A stretch of DNA of 63,387 bases. Origin: Nitrospirota bacterium. Its GTDB lineage: Bacteria > Nitrospirota > Thermodesulfovibrionia > Thermodesulfovibrionales > UBA6898. The first letter of the stretch is position 1. Every line of letters starts with the position of its first letter. This document shows, piece after piece, positions 25,327 to 35,442 of the stretch. A model generated the notes under the pieces. That model was given only the letters and a program-made list of their open reading frames with translations, did not search any database and was not told where the DNA came from. The stretch covers positions 1 to 63,387 of the forward strand of contig JACRLQ010000018.1 of the NCBI GenBank assembly GCA_016215155.1, in the 5' to 3' direction. Position numbers and translations under genes: made by a program.

Positions 25327-26877
25327 TCATAGTGGTATATTGCCGTGCTTTTTCATCGGGTTTGTATCGCGCTTATTCCGGAGCAGCTCCAGTGACTTTA
25401 TTATTCTTGACCTGGTTTTCGACGGTTCGATAATATCATCTATGTAACCGCGTTGGGCTGCTACATAAGGATTGGCAACGGCATCCTGGTACTCCTTCTC
25501 CTTTGCCGCCAAAAATGCGCTTGGGTCCGGGGCTTTTTGGGCATCCTTGCCATACAAAACTCCGGCAGCGCCCCTTGCCCCCATCACCGCAATTTCAGCG
25601 GTGGGCCAGGCATAGTTAATATCGCCCCGTAAATGCTTGGAGGACATGACGCAATAGGCCCCTCCATACGCTTTTCTCGTGATGACAGTCACCTTGGGAA
25701 TAGTCGCCTCGGCAAAGGCATAGAGAATTTTAGCGCCGTTACGTATTACTCCGCCGAACTCCTGAGCGGTCCCCGGCAAGAAGCCGGGAACGTCGACAAA
25801 GGTGACGACCGGAATATTGAAACAATCGCAGAACCTGACAAACCGGGCCCCCTTTATTGAGGAGTCGATATCGAGGACCCCGGAGAGGTGGGCCGGCTGG
25901 TTGGCGACTATGCCGACGCTCATCCCGTTATACCTGGCAAACCCGACTATGAGATTCGGCGCGAAGTGTTCCTTGACCTCGAAAAAATCATTGTTATCGA
26001 CTGTTTGAAGGATGACCTCTTTCATATTGTAGGCAGCATTCGGGTTTTCAGGAATAATCCGGTTGAGCGCGGCAATCTCCCGTTCAGGCGGATCGGCGCA
26101 GGGCAGAACGGGAGGATTTTCCATATTATTCTGGGGCAGAAACGAAAGCAGCCGGCGAATATAGGCGATCGCATCGTCGCCTGACCCGGCAGGGTAGTCA
26201 ACAACTCCGCTGCGGCTGGCATGCATCGCAGCGCCGCCCAAAGTTTCTTCGCTGACATTTTCATGGGTCACCGATTTTACGACTTTCGGGCCGGTGAGAA
26301 ACATATATGATTGTTTCTGGACCATGATGACAAAATCGGTGAGGGCCGGCGAATATACCGCGCCACCGGCGCAGGGACCAAAAATCGCCGAGATCTGGGG
26401 CACTACTCCGGAGGCCATGACATTGCGCTGGAATATCTCGGAATAGCCGGCGAGACTCTCAATTCCTTCCTGGATACGCGCCCCGCCGGAATCATTCAAC
26501 CCGACCACCGGAGCGCCGTTTTTCATGGCAAGATCCATTATCTTGCAGATTTTTTCCGCAAAGGTTTCTGACAGGGAGCCGCCGAGCACGGTGAAATCCT
26601 GGGCAAAAACATAGACAACACGGCCATCGACAGTGCCATGCCCGGTCACTACGCCGTCTCCCAGGAAGACCTGCTTTTCCATGCCGAAATCCCTGCATCT
26701 ATGTGTCTTGAACATATCGAATTCCTCGAAAGAGCCCTTGTCTAAAAGTAGATCAATACGCTCCCTGGCGGTCGAAAGGCCTTTTTCATGCTGTTTGTCG
26801 ATTCTTTTTTGACCACCGCCCAAACGGGCCTCTTCCCTGAGTTTTCTCAGATGTTCCAGTTGGTCATCGGTCTTCAT
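25327..26877 (-). CDS. Acyl-CoA carboxyltransferase 12S/PccB-type subunit
   Basis: 516 residues, the length of PccB, MmdA and transcarboxylase 12S. Two crotonase-like halves are visible: the first has [34 protein letters not shown] and [14 protein letters not shown], and the second has [40 protein letters not shown] and [20 protein letters not shown]. This subunit moves the carboxyl group between biotin and propionyl-/methylmalonyl-CoA. No accC-like biotin carboxylase gene is found in the cluster. With the fused 5S/biotin gene downstream it forms a plausible transcarboxylase. A CAAGGAGAG ribosome-binding site precedes the ATG. Confidence 0.93.
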   Translation of the reverse strand: MKTDDQLEHLRKLREEARLGGGQKRIDKQHEKGLSTARERIDLLLDKGSFEEFDMFKTHRCRDFGMEKQVFLGDGVVTGHGTVDGRVVYVFAQDFTVLGGSLSETFAEKICKIMDLAMKNGAPVVGLNDSGGARIQEGIESLAGYSEIFQRNVMASGVVPQISAIFGPCAGGAVYSPALTDFVIMVQKQSYMFLTGPKVVKSVTHENVSEETLGGAAMHASRSGVVDYPAGSGDDAIAYIRRLLSFLPQNNMENPPVLPCADPPEREIAALNRIIPENPNAAYNMKEVILQTVDNNDFFEVKEHFAPNLIVGFARYNGMSVGIVANQPAHLSGVLDIDSSIKGARFVRFCDCFNIPVVTFVDVPGFLPGTAQEFGGVIRNGAKILYAFAEATIPKVTVITRKAYGGAYCVMSSKHLRGDINYAWPTAEIAVMGARGAAGVLYGKDAQKAPDPSAFLAAKEKEYQDAVANPYVAAQRGYIDDIIEPSKTRSRIIKSLELLRNKRDTNPMKKHGNIPL

Positions 26878-27046
26878 GGGCTCTCCTTGAAAGAAATATC
26901 ACTGTATTCACTATATACTATCAAGAATTGTACCACCTTCCAATATCCAGCAATAATAAACCTTAAACACCGGCAAACAGAACGTCTTCATCGATAGTAC
27001 GATGAATTCCCTTGTCAGAGTCTTCAATCTTTGGACTGTTCATATC

Positions 27047-27093
27047 TGCAATATACTGCATGTTATCACATTTTTTGCATGCAATTAATTGCA
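27047..27093. promoter_or_regulatory. Paired TGCA-N6-TGCA operator between carboxyltransferase and sucCD genes
   Basis: Two 14-bp palindromes, TGCAATATACTGCA (27047-27060) and TGCAATTAATTGCA (27080-27093, perfect), have centres exactly 33 bp apart, as in the pair at 18,310-18,356. They sit in the 493-bp divergent gap, 170 bp upstream of the 12S-like start and 278 bp upstream of sucC. Nothing else in this gap could be called, apart from a weak AAGCC/GGCTT hairpin near 27,186-27,201. Confidence 0.72.
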
Positions 27094-27370
27094 TTTAATC
27101 ATGCTTTCCCGTGAGTAGATGGATATAGAACGAAAAAGGCCCATCTAATGTTGTCGGTCGCGGTCACGATGGCGTCAGTCACGTAAAGCCTTTGAGGGCT
27201 TATAAATAAATCTTATAAAGTTATTGCCATTTCATGGTATTTCTGTTAATATTAATTGGCCTTTTTCTTGCAAGAATTACATTTAAAAAATGCTTGTCCC
27301 GATAGAAGGCCGAACGTTTTATAATACTGCTGACGGGTCAACGTAAATTATAGGGAAAAGAGGCTGAGCG

Positions 27371-28534
27371 ATGAAGATCCATGAATATCAGGCCAAGGAA
27401 TTATTCCGGAGCCATAATATTCCCGTGCCTGAGGGGTATGTTGCCACAAATCCCGATGAAGCCTCCGCGTCAGCCGAGAGACTTGGCGGCTTCCCCGTCG
27501 TAATCAAGGCGCAAATCCACGCAGGCGGCAGGGGCAAGGGCGGCGGCGTCAAGCGTGCCGGAAGCATTGAAGAGGTGAAAAACACGGCAGCGGTGATTTT
27601 GGGCAGACCGCTGGTGACGCCGCAAACAGGACCACAGGGGAAAAAGGTCAGAAAGCTTCTTGTTGAGCAGGGGCTTGATATTGATAAGGAGCTTTATTTT
27701 TCGATCATACCGGACCGCTCGACCGCGAAGATCATGATCATCGCAAGCCGGGCGGGTGGAATGGACATCGAAGAGGTTGCCGAAAAATCTCCTGAAAAGA
27801 TAATCAAGGTCCTTATAAACCCGCTCACCGGAATCGGACCCGCTCATGCGGGGGAAATCATCGCCGGTCTTGACCTTTCTGGGACGCTTGCCGGAAAGTT
27901 ATCGACGCTTATTGAAAACCTGTACGGACTTTTTATCGAGGCTGACTGTTCCCTGCTTGAGATCAATCCGCTGGTGATTACCGCACAGAAGGACCTCGTT
28001 GCACTGGACGCGAAGATCGAGATCGACGATAATGCCCTGTTCCGGCAGAAGGATATTCTGAAATATCGTGATACAGATGAAGAGGACCCGCTTGAAGTGG
28101 AGGCCTCGAAATATAATCTCAATTACATTAACCTCAATGGCAATGTAGGCAATATGGTCAATGGCGCGGGACTGGCCATGGCGACTATGGACCTCATCAA
28201 GAGCGCCGGAGCCGAGCCTGCGAATTTTCTCGATGTCGGCGGCGGGGCGAATGAGGAAATGGTCGAAAACGGTTTCCGCATCATTTTAAGCGACAGCAAT
28301 GTCAAAGCGGTCCTCATTAATATTTTCGGCGGGATTTTGCGGTGCGATGTTCTGGCTGAGGGAGTAGTTCAGGCTGCCAGAAAGACCGGGATAAATGTCC
28401 CGGTCGTGATCCGGCTGGAGGGGACCAACGTCGAAAAGGGCAGAGAAATTCTCGCGGCATCAGGACTGAATCTTATTACGGCAAAGGACCTCAGCGATGC
28501 GGCCGGAAAAATTTCAGAGATCGTAGGAAAATGA
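27371..28534 (+). CDS. sucC: Succinyl-CoA synthetase beta subunit
   Basis: 387 residues, the normal length. An ATP-grasp domain opens with MKIHEYQAKELFRSHNIPVPEG, with VIKAQIHAGGRGKGGGVK for nucleotide binding, and the C-terminal ligase domain has NFLDVGGGANEEMVENGFR and NIFGGILRCDVLAEGV. With SucD it interconverts succinyl-CoA and succinate with ATP or GTP formation, the energy-conserving step of propionate oxidation. sucD follows after a 170-bp gap filled by dispersed repeats. Confidence 0.96.
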   Translation: MKIHEYQAKELFRSHNIPVPEGYVATNPDEASASAERLGGFPVVIKAQIHAGGRGKGGGVKRAGSIEEVKNTAAVILGRPLVTPQTGPQGKKVRKLLVEQGLDIDKELYFSIIPDRSTAKIMIIASRAGGMDIEEVAEKSPEKIIKVLINPLTGIGPAHAGEIIAGLDLSGTLAGKLSTLIENLYGLFIEADCSLLEINPLVITAQKDLVALDAKIEIDDNALFRQKDILKYRDTDEEDPLEVEASKYNLNYINLNGNVGNMVNGAGLAMATMDLIKSAGAEPANFLDVGGGANEEMVENGFRIILSDSNVKAVLINIFGGILRCDVLAEGVVQAARKTGINVPVVIRLEGTNVEKGREILAASGLNLITAKDLSDAAGKISEIVGK

Positions 28535-28549
28535 CAGAACTGAAAACCA

Positions 28550-28656
28550 TTGGTTGCGTCATTCCCGCGAAGGCGGGAATCCATTTTCGCAATGAGGGAT
28601 TCAGAAAAATGGATCCCCGGGTCAAGCCCGAGGATGACGATAAGGTGTTTGTTTCA
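28550..28656. repeat. Dispersed intergenic palindromes between sucC and sucD
   Basis: A TCATTCCCGCGAAGGCGGGAAT hairpin (about 28,558-28,579) is followed by a second GGATCCCCGGGTCAAGCCCGAGGATGACG-like palindrome (about 28,612-28,640). Both kinds are widespread short repeats and belong to the same group as the copies near 15,401 and 58,115. They may stabilise the 3' end of the sucC message or thin expression of sucD. Confidence 0.65.
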
Positions 28657-28704
28657 GTCTTTTTAAATTTAAGTGGAATCTTGAGAATGGGGAAATAGGA
28701 TATC

Positions 28705-29574
28705 ATGTCAATATTCGTAGATAAACAAACGAAACTGCTTGTCCAGGGGATTACCGGCAGAGAAGGCCAGTTCCATACCCGTCAGTGTATTGAATACGGC
28801 ACACAGGTAGTGGCCGGCGTGACCCCCGGCAAGGGCGGACAGACAATGGACAAGGTGCCGGTATTTGATTCCGTCCGGGAAGCTGTCCGGGAAACCGGCG
28901 CTAACTGCAGCATGATTTTTGTGCCCCCGGCTTTTGCCGCAAAAGCAATCATGGAAGCAATCGACGGGGATCTGGACCTCATTGTCGCCATTACCGAAGG
29001 CATTCCGCTGCTGGACATGATGCGGATCAAAAATTATCTGAATGGAAAGCACGTGAGGCTCATCGGGCCTAACTGCCCCGGGATCATAACGCCGGGGCAG
29101 TGCAAGATCGGTATCATGCCCGGCTTCATCCATAAACCCGGCGGGCCCATCGGGGTCGTATCGCGCTCCGGCACCCTGACTTATGAGGTAGTGCATCAAT
29201 TGACTACGAAGGGAATCGGCCAGACGACCTGCCTTGGCATCGGAGGCGACCCGGTTAACGGGACAAACTTCATCGATTGCCTCAAGGCCTTTGAACAAGA
29301 CCCTGAGACAAAAGGGATCGTCCTCGTGGGCGAAATCGGCGGCGCCGCTGAAGAAGACGCCGCTGCGTATATCAAAGAAAAAGTCAGCAAGCCGGTAGTC
29401 GGGTTTGTCGCCGGATTAAGCGCTCCCCCGGGCAGGCGCATGGGACATGCCGGGGCCATAGTCAGCGGCAAAAGCGGCACAGCCCAGTCAAAGATTGCGG
29501 TCATGAAGGAAGCCGGTATTCATGTGTGCGATAATCTCGGCAGGTTCGGCGATTTCTGCGCCGGGGTTTTTTGA
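28705..29574 (+). CDS. sucD: Succinyl-CoA synthetase alpha subunit
   Basis: 289 residues. The CoA-binding Rossmann domain starts with [24 protein letters not shown]. The active-site region contains [14 protein letters not shown] and [23 protein letters not shown], the latter with the phosphorylated histidine (His in GHAGA). [20 protein letters not shown] is also typical. It pairs with SucC. Downstream, a CTCC/GGAG hairpin with a short T-containing tail (about 29,631-29,655) is a weak terminator candidate before the acyl-CoA ligase gene. Confidence 0.96.
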   Translation: MSIFVDKQTKLLVQGITGREGQFHTRQCIEYGTQVVAGVTPGKGGQTMDKVPVFDSVREAVRETGANCSMIFVPPAFAAKAIMEAIDGDLDLIVAITEGIPLLDMMRIKNYLNGKHVRLIGPNCPGIITPGQCKIGIMPGFIHKPGGPIGVVSRSGTLTYEVVHQLTTKGIGQTTCLGIGGDPVNGTNFIDCLKAFEQDPETKGIVLVGEIGGAAEEDAAAYIKEKVSKPVVGFVAGLSAPPGRRMGHAGAIVSGKSGTAQSKIAVMKEAGIHVCDNLGRFGDFCAGVF

Positions 29575-29787
29575 CCTGTTTCGAAAGTACCTCTCACCTC
29601 CCGTACGGACGCCCTTGCCGGGACAGATTACTCCCCGCACGGAGGGGCCTTCCTTATGTGCCGCCAGGGCTTGTCGGAGGCGGCTAGCCCTATTTGAGGC
29701 GATGTGCTAAAATCAGAAAAAATGCCTGATGTTCAATAATACTTCGAGCTGATCGAAGACAAATAAAGCAGTGCGAGGAGGCGACGG

Positions 29788-31704
29788 ATGGGCAATTATC
29801 AGGAGATTTTCGATCGGAGCATCAAAGACCCTGCAGGGTTCTGGGGCGAAGCGGCAGGGGCGATAGACTGGTATAAAAAATGGGACAAGGTGCTCGATGA
29901 TTCCAATGTCCCTTTTTACCGCTGGTTTACGGGAGGGGAGCTGAACACCTGTTATAACGCGATTGACCGCCATGTCGAGCGCGGCAGGGCCGACCAGGTC
30001 GCGATCATTTATGACAGCCCCGTGACGAACACGATCCAGAAATTCACCTATGCCGAACTCCTCGACATGACGGCAGGGTTTGCCGGCGGGCTGAGAAAGC
30101 TCGGCGTCGGCAAAGGCGACACCGTAATTATTTATATGCCGATGATTCCCCAGGCAGTTGTTGCGATGCTTGCCTGCGCCCGGCTGGGGGCCGTCCACTC
30201 GGTCGTATTCGGAGGTTTCGCCCCCCACGAGCTTGCGATCCGCATTGATGACGCAAAGCCCAAGGTCATCATTACGGCCTCCGGGGCGCTCGAAGGCGTC
30301 CGGATACTTGAGTACAAACCGATGCTCGACAGGGCGATCGAGTTAGCAAAACATAAGCCTCAAAACTGCGTGATATTCCAGAGGCAGTTTGTGAAGGCGG
30401 CCATGCATAAAGACCGCGACCATGACTGGATGACCCTGGCCTCGGCGTCAGAACCTGCTGAATGTGTGCCGGTAAAGGCGACCGATCCTTTGTATATACT
30501 TTATACCTCCGGTACGACCGGGGTCCCCAAGGGGATCGTCCGTGACAACGGGGGGCACGCGGTGGCGCTCCGGTGGAGTCTCGAAAATATTTATGACACA
30601 AAGCCCGGCGAGGTCTTCTGGGCCGCCTCGGACGTGGGATGGGTCGTGGGCCATTCATATATAGTTTACGGGCCGCTTCTTACCGGCTGCACTACTGTTA
30701 TCTATGAAGGCAAGCCGGTGGGCACCCCCAACCCCGGGGCATTCTGGAGGGTCATTTCCCAGCATGGGGTAAAGGCCCTTTTTACGGCCCCTACGGCCTT
30801 CAGGGCGATAAAAAGGGAAGACCCCGTGGGAGAGCATATCAAAAAGTACGACCTCTCCGGGTTCAAATATCTGTTCCTCGCCGGAGAGCGGCTCGATCCG
30901 GACACCTATCACTGGGCGCATGACCGGCTTAAAAGGCCTGTCATCGACCACTGGTGGCAGACGGAGACAGGCTGGCCTATTACGGCCAACAGTATCGGGA
31001 TCGAGCATTTCCCTGTCAAGCCGGGGTCTTCAACGAAACCCGTGCCCGGGTTTGACGTCCAGATATTGGATACGGAGGGGAAGGTCCTCGGGCCTAAACA
31101 GGAGGGGCTTGTAACCATTAAACTTCCCCTTCCTCCCGGGACACTGCCTACACTCTGGAACGCGGACGAAAGATTTCTTCAGTCATATATCAACACCTTT
31201 CCGGGATATTATTTCACCGCCGACGGGGGATATAAAGACGAGGACGGGTATGTGTATGTCATGGGCCGCGTCGATGACGTGATAAACGTTGCGGGACACA
31301 GGCTCTCTACCGGTGAGATGGAGGAGATAATCTCTACCCATCCCGATGTCGCGGAATGCGCGGTGATCGGCGTCGGAGACAATCTCAAAGGCCAGCTGCC
31401 GGTCGGCTTTGCGGTGCTGAAGGCAGGGGCAAAGAAGTCTCCTGAGGAGATCAGGACCGAACTTGCGAAGCTTATCAGGGGGGAGATCGGCCCGATCGCC
31501 TGCTATAAGGAAACGGCCGTCGTGGCCAGGCTCCCCAAGACAAGGTCCGGCAAGATCCTCCGCGGCACCATGAGGAAGATAGCGGACGGGGAAGAATTCA
31601 AGGTGCCCTCAACAATAGATGACCCGGCGATTCTGGGCGAGATAGAGGAAGCGCTTAAAGGCGTGGGTTACGCGAAACAGAAGAAGGATTATCTGGTACT
31701 ATAA
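29788..31704 (+). CDS. Propionate/acetate-CoA ligase (PrpE-like, AMP-forming)
   Basis: 638 residues of the acyl-CoA synthetase family. The ATP motif YTSGTTGVPKGIVRDNGGHA, then ASDVGWVVGHSYIVYGPLL and the final TRSGKILRGTMRKI with catalytic Lys are intact. The wording RDNGGHAVALRW and VVGHSYIVY is nearer PrpE/ACSS3 propionyl-CoA synthetases than acetate-specific Acs, which usually has WVTGHSY. Given the neighbours, activation of propionate is the best guess; acetate is possible. A GAGGAGG ribosome-binding site precedes the ATG. Confidence 0.88.
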   Translation: MGNYQEIFDRSIKDPAGFWGEAAGAIDWYKKWDKVLDDSNVPFYRWFTGGELNTCYNAIDRHVERGRADQVAIIYDSPVTNTIQKFTYAELLDMTAGFAGGLRKLGVGKGDTVIIYMPMIPQAVVAMLACARLGAVHSVVFGGFAPHELAIRIDDAKPKVIITASGALEGVRILEYKPMLDRAIELAKHKPQNCVIFQRQFVKAAMHKDRDHDWMTLASASEPAECVPVKATDPLYILYTSGTTGVPKGIVRDNGGHAVALRWSLENIYDTKPGEVFWAASDVGWVVGHSYIVYGPLLTGCTTVIYEGKPVGTPNPGAFWRVISQHGVKALFTAPTAFRAIKREDPVGEHIKKYDLSGFKYLFLAGERLDPDTYHWAHDRLKRPVIDHWWQTETGWPITANSIGIEHFPVKPGSSTKPVPGFDVQILDTEGKVLGPKQEGLVTIKLPLPPGTLPTLWNADERFLQSYINTFPGYYFTADGGYKDEDGYVYVMGRVDDVINVAGHRLSTGEMEEIISTHPDVAECAVIGVGDNLKGQLPVGFAVLKAGAKKSPEEIRTELAKLIRGEIGPIACYKETAVVARLPKTRSGKILRGTMRKIADGEEFKVPSTIDDPAILGEIEEALKGVGYAKQKKDYLVL

Positions 31705-31728
31705 ATCGAAGTATATAATTAAGTAACG

Positions 31729-31891
31729 ACAGAACAGGGCACTGAAAAAGTCTTGTAATGACGACGTGATTAAATTTATCTTCCACGTGACCGCAGTATG
31801 AGGGGCGGGGTCTCGCAGAAGAAGGCTGGCAGTCTCAGGGACAGGCCTTTAATGTGTCGCTACAAGACATTTTTCAGTGCCTCTGTTCTGT
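31729..31891. mobile_element. MITE-like element with about 31-bp terminal inverted repeats
   Basis: Left end ACAGAACAG-GGCACTGAAAAA-GTCTTGTA (31729-31757) and right end TACAAGAC-ATTTTTCAGTGCC-TCTGTTCTGT (31861-31891) are inverted copies with only two single-base gaps. About 100 bp lie between, without a coding frame and with an inner CACGTG. The 163-bp size and long inverted ends fit a miniature inverted-repeat transposable element. It fills the gap between the CoA ligase and sdhC genes. No clear target-site duplication is seen. Confidence 0.72.
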
Positions 31892-31916
31892 AAAGTTTAT
31901 TTATAGATGAGGACGA

Positions 31917-32594
31917 ATGAGTCAATATATGATTAAGAGCTCAGTTGGGCGAAAAATGGTAATGGCTGTCACGGGGGCCGGGATGATATTTTTCATCCTT
32001 GTCCATCTGCTTGGGAACCTCACGCTTTATTCCGGGCCGGCTGCGATCAATGCCTATGCCTATGCGCTTCACCGGTTTGGGCCGCTCATATGGTCTTTTC
32101 GCCTGGTCATGTTTTGCATGTTTATGCTTCATCTGTTTTTCGGGATCCAGCTGACCCTGGAAAACAGGGCTGCCAGGCCGCAGTCATATGCGGTAAGGAA
32201 CGAGCGCGCTACCACTTTCGCCGGAAAGAGCATGGTCTGGTCAGGGCTTTTGATCGGGGCATTTCTTTTGTTCCACCTTCTGCAGTTTACTCTTCAGGTC
32301 ATAAATCCCGGTATTGCCGCGGCAAGCCATCCTGACCCGATCGGCCGGCCCGATGTCTTTACCATGGTTGTGCTGAGTTTCCAGAGGCTTTCTTACGCGC
32401 TACTTTATATCGTTTCTCTGACAGCTCTGGCCCTTCATCTTTATCACAGCATACAGAGCTCTTTTCAGACGCTCGGGCTCAATGGCGAAAGGACCTTTCC
32501 CGTTGTTACCGTTACAGGCAGAGTTGCCGCAATTATGATATTTCTGGGATACGCGGCATTCCCGATAGTTATCTACATGGGGTTTCTAAGGTAG
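31917..32594 (+). CDS. sdhC: Succinate dehydrogenase/fumarate reductase dihaem cytochrome b subunit
   Basis: 225 residues, five membrane helices, the b558-type single anchor of B-type complexes (as in Wolinella FrdC and Bacillus SdhC). Haem-ligand histidines are likely those in ILVHLLGNLTLY, ALHRFGPLIW, LLFHLLQFTLQ and ALHLYHSIQSSFQTLG. It carries electrons between the quinone pool and SdhB. A GAGGA ribosome-binding site precedes the ATG. The gene order C-A-B matches the known operons of this type. Confidence 0.93.
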   Translation: MSQYMIKSSVGRKMVMAVTGAGMIFFILVHLLGNLTLYSGPAAINAYAYALHRFGPLIWSFRLVMFCMFMLHLFFGIQLTLENRAARPQSYAVRNERATTFAGKSMVWSGLLIGAFLLFHLLQFTLQVINPGIAAASHPDPIGRPDVFTMVVLSFQRLSYALLYIVSLTALALHLYHSIQSSFQTLGLNGERTFPVVTVTGRVAAIMIFLGYAAFPIVIYMGFLR

Positions 32595-32639
32595 GGAGAT
32601 GACGCGGATGCTTATAAAAAGATATCAGGAGCAGGCATT

Positions 32640-34553
32640 ATGATACTTGACGGAAAATGCCCGTCCGGTCCTCTTCCGGAGATGTGGGACAGGCACCGCA
32701 AGGAGATGAAGCTTGTGAATCCCGCCAACAAGCGGAAATACCGCATTGCCGTCGTTGGCACCGGCCTTGCGGGGGCCTCGGCAGCAGCGACCCTGGGGGA
32801 GCTGGGGTATAATGTGGACGCGTTTTTTTATCAGGACAGCGCAAGGAGGGCCCACAGCATAGCGGCCCAGGGCGGTATCAACGCTGCCAAGAACTATCCC
32901 AATGACGGAGACAGTGTAGCAAGGCTTTTTCATGACACGATCAAGGGCGGCGATTTCAGGGCCCGCGAGGCAAACGTCTATCGGCTGGCCATGGTAAGCA
33001 ACAGCATCATCGATCAGTGCGTGGCACAGGGTGTGCCCTTTGCCCGCGATTATGCCGGGTATCTTGACAACCGCTCCTTCGGCGGCGCCCAGGTCTCCAG
33101 GACCTTCTACGCGCGCGGACAGACGGGCCAGCAGCTGCTTATAGGCGCGTATTCGGCGCTTTCCAGGCAGGTGAAGGCCGGCACGGTTGCGTTGCATCCG
33201 CGTTCAGAAATGCTCGACCTTGTGATCGTCAACGGCGAGGCAAAAGGGATAACGGTGCGTAATATGGTAAATGGAAGGCTGGAGTGCCATACTGCGGATG
33301 CGGTATGTCTCTGTACGGGCGGGTATACAAACGTCTTTTATCTCTCTACAAACGCGATGGGCAGCAACGTGACAGCCGCATACCGCGCCTATAAAAAAGG
33401 GGCCTTCTTCGCGAACCCCTGTTACACACAGATACACCCGACCTGCATCCCTGTGACCGGTGACCACCAGTCGAAACTTACGCTTATGTCCGAGTCCTTA
33501 AGAAATGACGGCAGGGTCTGGGTCCCCAGGATAAAAGGAGACCGGCGCTCTCCGGGCGAGATACCCGAGGACGAGAGGGACTATTATCTTGAGAGAAAAT
33601 ATCCAGCCTTCGGGAATCTCGCGCCCAGGGACATCTCCTCCCGCGCGGCAAAGGAGGTCTGTGACGAGTCGCGCGGGGTCGGTCCCGGCGGACGCGGCGT
33701 ATATCTGGACTTTGCTGACTCCATAAACCGCCTCGGCATCGACAAGGTCCGCGAGCGCTATGGGAACCTCTTTGACATGTACGAAAAAATCGCTGACGAA
33801 AATGCCTACCGGCAGCCGATGCGGATCTATCCTGCGCCCCACTACGCAATGGGAGGACTCTGGGTTGACTATAACCTTCAGTCCAATATCCCCGGTCTCT
33901 TCGTCCTTGGCGAGGCGAACTTCTCCGATCATGGCGCGAACCGGCTTGGGGCCAGCGCACTTATGCAGGGCCTTGCCGACGGGTACTACATCATACCGTA
34001 CACTATAGCAGGCTACCTTGCAGGGACAAAACCCGGGGTGGTCGGGACAGGCCATCCTGAATTTATCAGGTCGGTTGAAGAATGTGAAGGGACGATCAGG
34101 AAGCTGCTTTCAATAAACGGAAAGCGAACCGCAAACGAATTTCACCGGGAGCTAGGCGGCCTGATGTGGGAGCATGTCGGAATGGCACGAAGCCATGAGG
34201 GACTCACCTCGGTGCTGAAGCGCATCCCGGAACTCCGGGCCGAGTTCTGGGAAAATGTCAGGGTGCCCGGAGGAGAGGCTGACCTGAATCAGGAGCTCGA
34301 AAAGGCCGGCCGGGTGGCCGATTTCCTTGAGTTTGCCGAGTTGATGGCCCGTGACGCGCTTCATCGCGAGGAATCCTGCGGGGGGCACTTCCGTGTCGAA
34401 TACCAGATGCCCGACGGTGAGGCAAAACGCGACGATGAACAGTTCTGTTATGTCGCGGGCTGGGAGTTTAAAGGCGCAGGGACGGCGCCCGAGCTCCATA
34501 AGGAGCCGCTGAAATTTGATAATGTCCCGCTTGCGGTGAGGAGTTATAAATAA
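32640..34553 (+). CDS. sdhA: Succinate dehydrogenase/fumarate reductase flavoprotein subunit
   Basis: 637 residues. The FAD dinucleotide fold [19 protein letters not shown] is followed by [17 protein letters not shown] with the covalent-FAD His72. The substrate region has HPTCIP with an active-site His, and [38 protein letters not shown] is the usual C-terminal flavin block. It belongs to the B-type quinol:fumarate/succinate:quinone branch, and the direction cannot be read from sequence. The stop overlaps the sdhB ATG by one base. Confidence 0.96.
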   Translation: MILDGKCPSGPLPEMWDRHRKEMKLVNPANKRKYRIAVVGTGLAGASAAATLGELGYNVDAFFYQDSARRAHSIAAQGGINAAKNYPNDGDSVARLFHDTIKGGDFRAREANVYRLAMVSNSIIDQCVAQGVPFARDYAGYLDNRSFGGAQVSRTFYARGQTGQQLLIGAYSALSRQVKAGTVALHPRSEMLDLVIVNGEAKGITVRNMVNGRLECHTADAVCLCTGGYTNVFYLSTNAMGSNVTAAYRAYKKGAFFANPCYTQIHPTCIPVTGDHQSKLTLMSESLRNDGRVWVPRIKGDRRSPGEIPEDERDYYLERKYPAFGNLAPRDISSRAAKEVCDESRGVGPGGRGVYLDFADSINRLGIDKVRERYGNLFDMYEKIADENAYRQPMRIYPAPHYAMGGLWVDYNLQSNIPGLFVLGEANFSDHGANRLGASALMQGLADGYYIIPYTIAGYLAGTKPGVVGTGHPEFIRSVEECEGTIRKLLSINGKRTANEFHRELGGLMWEHVGMARSHEGLTSVLKRIPELRAEFWENVRVPGGEADLNQELEKAGRVADFLEFAELMARDALHREESCGGHFRVEYQMPDGEAKRDDEQFCYVAGWEFKGAGTAPELHKEPLKFDNVPLAVRSYK

Positions 34554-35305
34554 TGGACCTGACGCTTTATGTCTGGAGACAGAGCGGACCCGGCGCAAAG
34601 GGAAGACTCGAAGAGATAGAGGCGAGGGGCATTACTGCAGACATGTCGTTCCTCGAAATGCTGGATGTTGTAAATGAAGGACTTATAAAAACCGGCCGTG
34701 AGCCAATAGCCTTTGACCACGACTGCCGGGAGGGCATCTGCGGCATGTGTTCGCAGGTAATAAACGGGGTCCCTCACGGGCCTCAGGAGAAGACGACCGT
34801 ATGCCAGCTTCATATGCGCCGTTTCAAAGACGGCGACAGGATCTACATCGAACCCTGGCGGGCCAGGGCCTTCCCGGTTATCAAGGACCTGATCGTTGAC
34901 CGGTCCGCCCTTGACCGCATAGTCCAGGCAGGCGGCTATGTGTCGGTGCATACAGGCGGTGTGCCGGACGCTAATGCGGTATTGGTCCCCAAGGCTGATG
35001 CCGACACTGCGATGGACGCGGCCGAATGTATAGGCTGCGGAGCATGCGTGGCGGCCTGCCCCAACGGCTCGGCGATGCTTTTTACCGCCGCGAAGGTGGC
35101 CCATCTCGCGGCGCTTCCGCAGGGGAGGGCCGAGGCAGCCCGCCGCGTCTGTATGATGACAGAGGCGATGCTGAAGGAGGGGTTCGGCAGCTGCAGCAAT
35201 CATTACGAATGTCAGGCAGCCTGTCCCAAAGGGATCAAGGTAAAATTTATAGCAAAACTGAACAGGGAATTCATCAAGGCACAATTCAGCAAAAAAAGTG
35301 AGTGA
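34553..35305 (+). CDS. sdhB: Succinate dehydrogenase/fumarate reductase iron-sulfur subunit
   Basis: 250 residues with the three cluster sites: [2Fe-2S] in [16 protein letters not shown] with a later Cys (TVCQLHM), [4Fe-4S] in [14 protein letters not shown], and [3Fe-4S] in [15 protein letters not shown]. Electrons pass between the SdhA flavin and SdhC haems. Coupled to sdhA by the one-base overlap. The fumarase, sucCD and mutase genes in the same window make its role in the succinate-fumarate step of propionate metabolism likely. Confidence 0.96.
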   Translation: MDLTLYVWRQSGPGAKGRLEEIEARGITADMSFLEMLDVVNEGLIKTGREPIAFDHDCREGICGMCSQVINGVPHGPQEKTTVCQLHMRRFKDGDRIYIEPWRARAFPVIKDLIVDRSALDRIVQAGGYVSVHTGGVPDANAVLVPKADADTAMDAAECIGCGACVAACPNGSAMLFTAAKVAHLAALPQGRAEAARRVCMMTEAMLKEGFGSCSNHYECQAACPKGIKVKFIAKLNREFIKAQFSKKSE

Positions 35306-35383
35306 CCTGTCCCTGAATCACAACTCGCCCAAGCCCCTCTCGCCTTATGGGGGGTGACGGAGCCCAAATCAGGCGACGCAACG

Positions 35384-35398
35384 TACGTCAATGACGTA
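35384..35398. promoter_or_regulatory. Perfect inverted repeat TACGTCA-A-TGACGTA upstream of the SSADH gene
   Basis: A 15-bp palindrome ending 44 bp before the ATG at 35443. The extended -10 box (TGC-TAGAAT, 35428-35436) lies just downstream, so the palindrome covers the region at and above -35. It is a good candidate operator for the SSADH and ThDP-enzyme genes. Confidence 0.6.
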
Positions 35399-35442
35399 AA
35401 AATAATCGAAGCATCTCATCAGTAACCTGCTAGAATATAGTC

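Noticed and set aside
25327-26877. Sodium-pumping methylmalonyl-CoA decarboxylase alpha subunit
   Set aside because: The 12S/MmdA families cannot be told apart by eye, but no beta (pump), gamma or delta subunit genes are near, so this reading was not preferred.
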